Part shown: piece after piece, positions 13,552 to 15,853 of the stretch
Numbering within the stretch: position 1 is the first letter of the stretch
How the letters are laid out: each line of letters opens with the position of its first letter
Assembly: GCA_022865445.1 (NCBI GenBank)
Contig: JALHSX010000200.1
Span: 1 to 15,853, forward strand
Reading direction: 5' to 3'
DNA length: 15,853 bases
Origin: Thermoplasmata archaeon
GTDB taxonomy: Archaea; Thermoplasmatota; Thermoplasmata; UBA10834
Notes under the pieces: model-generated
Seen by the model: only the letters and a program-made list of their open reading frames with translations
Database searches by the model: none
Told to the model about the DNA's origin: nothing
Made by a program: the position numbers and the translations under genes

Positions 13552-14358
13552 TCAAGGCTTCTTCTTGCGCGACTGGGGCTTGGACATGTACATGAGCGCG
13601 ACCAGGACGGACATGATGATGACGCCGAGGGTGAGCACTGCCCCAGCAGGGTTCCCTTGCTTGCCCACATAGATCGTCTTCGAAAACACGTTGTTCCCGT
13701 CGCTGAACTCCGCGATGTTGTTCGGGTCGTCGATCGTCACCGTGATCACGTGCTTACCCTTCTTGATGTCCAGGAATGTCCAGTTGTATTCGATCTGCTT
13801 AAACGAATCGGCCGACACGCTGAAGATGCGTGTTTCGAGCAGTTCACTATCCGCGTAGAACCTCGCCGTTACATTCTCCGCATTTATTGGTCCGTAGTTG
13901 AAGACCGTAGCCAGGATGACGACAGGGTCGACGACCTTCATCGAGAACTCCCGTTCTGCTGTGACTGAGTCACTGCTGGCAGAAATCTTCGAGGTGGCGT
14001 TGATCTTGATCTTGATGGTCTGCGGGGCTGATTTCGGCATGGTGACGTTCAGCACGAACACGCCCGTTTCCGAAGTCCCGGTGCTGGGATTGACCGCCGA
14101 GCCCGTGGTGTTAGTGCCCACTATCTCTGCTCTGTACGAGTAGTTCCCGACCGAGTCTCCGGCAGGACCGCCTTCTACCGTCAGAACGCACTCGACGACT
14201 TGTCCCTTGCCCGCATAGGCCGGGTGATCGAGGTCTATGCTGACCCCGCTCCAAGCAGCAGCATCACGAGTCGGATGTGTGACTGATGCGATGGGGAGGG
14301 CTATCGAGAACGCGAGCGCAAGCATCAGGAGCGCTCTCACAGCGCGCGATGCCGTCAC
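13552..14358 (-). CDS. Secreted, membrane-anchored CARDB-like surface protein
   Basis: A 268-residue cell-surface protein. It has an N-terminal signal peptide (basic MTASRAVR, then a hydrophobic run to about residue 27). A beta-rich domain follows at about 35-145. A CARDB-like adhesion domain lies at about 147-235 (VVILATVFNYGPINAENVTA, ITVTIDDPNNIAEFSDGNN). It ends in a C-terminal membrane span (about 238-258) and a basic SRKKKP stop-transfer tail. Six N-glycosylation sequons (NYS, NTT, NVT, NAT, NVT, NWT) agree with exposure outside the cell. The start is GTG, overlapping the previous gene's TGA as GTGA. A strong GGAGGTG seven bases upstream lies within the polyglycine codons of that gene. 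Partner or ligand unknown. Confidence 0.8.
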   Translation of the reverse strand: MTASRAVRALLMLALAFSIALPIASVTHPTRDAAAWSGVSIDLDHPAYAGKGQVVECVLTVEGGPAGDSVGNYSYRAEIVGTNTTGSAVNPSTGTSETGVFVLNVTMPKSAPQTIKIKINATSKISASSDSVTAEREFSMKVVDPVVILATVFNYGPINAENVTARFYADSELLETRIFSVSADSFKQIEYNWTFLDIKKGKHVITVTIDDPNNIAEFSDGNNVFSKTIYVGKQGNPAGAVLTLGVIIMSVLVALMYMSKPQSRKKKP

Positions 14359-15853
14359 TTCTTGCCACCTCCCCCGCCCCCTTTCTTCTTCCTCAGGAAC
14401 ATGAACGCGCCGAACAACGCGACAAGGGAGCTCACCAACGCGATGTCGACATAGACGGCGCTCCTGTCGTACTCGTATGAGACGTCGCCGCGCACTACCT
14501 GGAGGTTGCCTGGACCGACCGAAAGGTCCGGCAGTATGACCGGCACAGGCTCATAAGCGCTGACGCCTGGATCAGACTTCGAATATGCCATCACCGACGC
14601 CTCCGCATCAGTATCTGGACTCGATCTCAACATCGTGAAGTTGACCATGAGCTGCTTCGAACCGAAGGCTGTGATGTTAACCTCACTGACTGCCAGGTTC
14701 GTCGTGGGATCGATAATGTTCGCGGTCCAACCTACTGCGGAGAGGGCGTCCACGTTGGCCACCAGGACAACGAATATGTCGTCCACGTTTCCCGTGTTGT
14801 TCAACCTGAAGGTCGTCACGGAACTCCTCGAGGAGACAGGTTGCGAAATGTTCATGCTCGTGATCGCCACGCCATTCACTTTCGAGACGTTCATGTACAA
14901 TGGTACGGACGACCTAGCGGACCCCAGGGTCCTCGAACGCACGAGGCAGTCGACCTTCGTCAGACCCGCTGCAGTCGTGTTCTTTGCAGTCACATTGGCG
15001 AATATCGTGGCCTGGTTGTCCGTGCCGAACTCGATCCAGACCTCGCTGGGCGAGAACGAGACATCGAACCCAGTGCCGACGAATGTGACAAGGAACAGTC
15101 CCGCCACGTTGCCGGTGTTCGTGACCGTGAACGAATATGTGACTTTCACGCCGGGCTTCGCAGCCTGGGTCAGATTCGCGTTCCAGCTTGAGGACACGCT
15201 CCACTTCGTGTCCCTTGCCAGGTCGACATCTGAATAGACATCCGTAGCTCCGACTGTGATAGTCTTGGAGGCCGAGTATGCGACCTTGACTCCGCGCTCG
15301 ACCGCTGACGTAGAAGCGCTCACCGAGCAGTTGCCCAGCGGCATGAGGACGATGAAGCTCCCGTCAGGTCCGGACGTGAGATGCAGTTTCGCATTGCCCC
15401 GGGAGACCGACACGTCCAATGCGACCCCCGAGTCTCCGACCATGACCTTGCCGGAGAGGTACTTCGCATCTGACAGCTGAACCTGATTATCCGAGGGCGT
15501 GTTCCTCGAGAACGAAACCGTGCTCAAGGATGCTCTCTTGTCCTGCAGACTTGTCACATAGAGAGTGTAATCTCCCGGCTGGACCTTGACATCTAACGCG
15601 CCGGAAGCTGATGTGTAGAACGATGCGTTCAGACCGAACTTCGTGTTCGCGACGAGCCGCACATATGCCTCCCGACCAGCTCCGCTGGACCCGAGGACCG
15701 TGCCGGAGAATGGCGTGTTGTCCAGTCGCATGACGAGGCTGGCATCGAGTGCAATCGAGGACGACTCGACAGTGATTGTCTTGTCACCATACCACTCCAC
15801 GTAGAGCGTACGCCCATCAGACGAGCTGCTCGTCTCCAAAAGATACGATATGG
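14355..15853 (-). CDS. Large surface protein with carboxypeptidase-regulatory-like and NEW3-like domains (5' end outside window)
   Basis: The frame is open to the right edge, so the N-terminus (presumably with the signal peptide) is missing; about 499 residues are visible. In order there are beta-sandwich repeats resembling carboxypeptidase-regulatory or PEGA-type folds (YLSGKVMVGDSGVALDVSVS; VQPGDYTLYVTSL). NEW3/COG1470-like domains follow, with the hallmark VTYSFTVTNTGNVAGLFLV and later TTFRLNNTGNVDDIFVV. A membrane span (VDIALVSSLVALFGAFMFL) comes last, with a KKKGGGGGGKK tail. About ten N-glycosylation sequons (NAS, NCS, NLT, NVT, NTT, NVS, NIS, NNT, NIT, NFT) suggest heavy decoration. 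Most of it would face the outside. The following gene encodes a smaller protein of the same anchor type, so they may form one surface assembly. Function unknown. Confidence 0.8.
   Translation of the reverse strand, partial: ISYLLETSSSSDGRTLYVEWYGDKTITVESSSIALDASLVMRLDNTPFSGTVLGSSGAGREAYVRLVANTKFGLNASFYTSASGALDVKVQPGDYTLYVTSLQDKRASLSTVSFSRNTPSDNQVQLSDAKYLSGKVMVGDSGVALDVSVSRGNAKLHLTSGPDGSFIVLMPLGNCSVSASTSAVERGVKVAYSASKTITVGATDVYSDVDLARDTKWSVSSSWNANLTQAAKPGVKVTYSFTVTNTGNVAGLFLVTFVGTGFDVSFSPSEVWIEFGTDNQATIFANVTAKNTTAAGLTKVDCLVRSRTLGSARSSVPLYMNVSKVNGVAITSMNISQPVSSRSSVTTFRLNNTGNVDDIFVVLVANVDALSAVGWTANIIDPTTNLAVSEVNITAFGSKQLMVNFTMLRSSPDTDAEASVMAYSKSDPGVSAYEPVPVILPDLSVGPGNLQVVRGDVSYEYDRSAVYVDIALVSSLVALFGAFMFLRKKKGGGGGGKK

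Noticed and set aside
14378..14395. Polyglycine/G-run as a quadruplex or a sequencing artefact
   Set aside because: The frame is intact on both sides and the G-run forms a well-placed ribosome site for the next gene, which is a simpler explanation.
14635..15237. 200-residue plus-strand frame opposite the large surface protein
   Set aside because: The minus frame has clear beta-domain repeats, sequons and a C-terminal anchor; this one is its complement without signals.
1..15853. CRISPR arrays, transposase genes, integration sites, tRNA or rRNA genes
   Set aside because: No spaced direct repeats, no transposase or integrase motifs, and no gap large enough and structured enough for a stable RNA gene.

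Overview
The window is archaeal, most likely Thermoplasmata-like (Euryarchaeota in the broad sense; this placement is inference). The evidence is archaea-specific or archaeal-type genes: the tRNA-dependent amidotransferase pair GatD/GatE, ribosomal protein eS17, an archaeal translin-family protein, an HVO_0476-type zinc-finger protein and a TraB-like protein. The control signals are also archaeal: TATA boxes lie about 25-29 bases before start codons (leaderless mRNAs), alternating with GGTGA/GGAGG ribosome sites. GTG and TTG starts are frequent. The DNA looks moderately GC-rich and very gene-dense; the largest gap is about 125 bases. I see no tRNA, rRNA, CRISPR array, insertion sequence or phage gene.

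Layout. (1) Bases 1-2100, minus strand: an ABC-2 exporter operon of one ATPase and two membrane subunits, with the last running off the left edge. (2) 2193-3253, minus: eS17 and the flavin-dependent thymidylate synthase ThyX. (3) 3296-4691: a TraB-like protein and a HAD phosphatase, divergent from one central TATA box. (4) 4697-6975, minus: rhomboid protease with a zinc-ribbon tail, a tiny overlapping ORF, the HVO_0476-type zinc-finger protein and protein-L-isoaspartate methyltransferase. (5) 7097-7939, plus: a HemK/Mtq2-like methyltransferase and a 62-residue unknown protein whose end overlaps gatE tail-to-tail. (6) 7899-11058, minus: gatD-gatE, which makes Gln-tRNA(Gln) from Glu-tRNA(Gln). 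(7) 11188-13133, plus: purD and a translin-family gene, start overlapping stop. (8) 13138-13464, minus: thioredoxin. (9) 13552-15853, minus: two putatively glycosylated surface proteins, each with a C-terminal membrane anchor; the first gene of the pair is cut by the right edge.

Most genes are housekeeping: translation (eS17, GatDE, probable release-factor methylation), nucleotide synthesis (ThyX, PurD), and protein repair or quality control (Pcm, rhomboid, thioredoxin). I found no convincing new multi-gene defence or metabolic system. The points most worth following are small-scale: a symmetric TATA box serving two leaderless genes, two unrecognised small ORFs (25 and 62 residues) with plausible expression signals, translational coupling of purD to a translin homologue, and a polyglycine tail whose codons form the next gene's ribosome-binding site.
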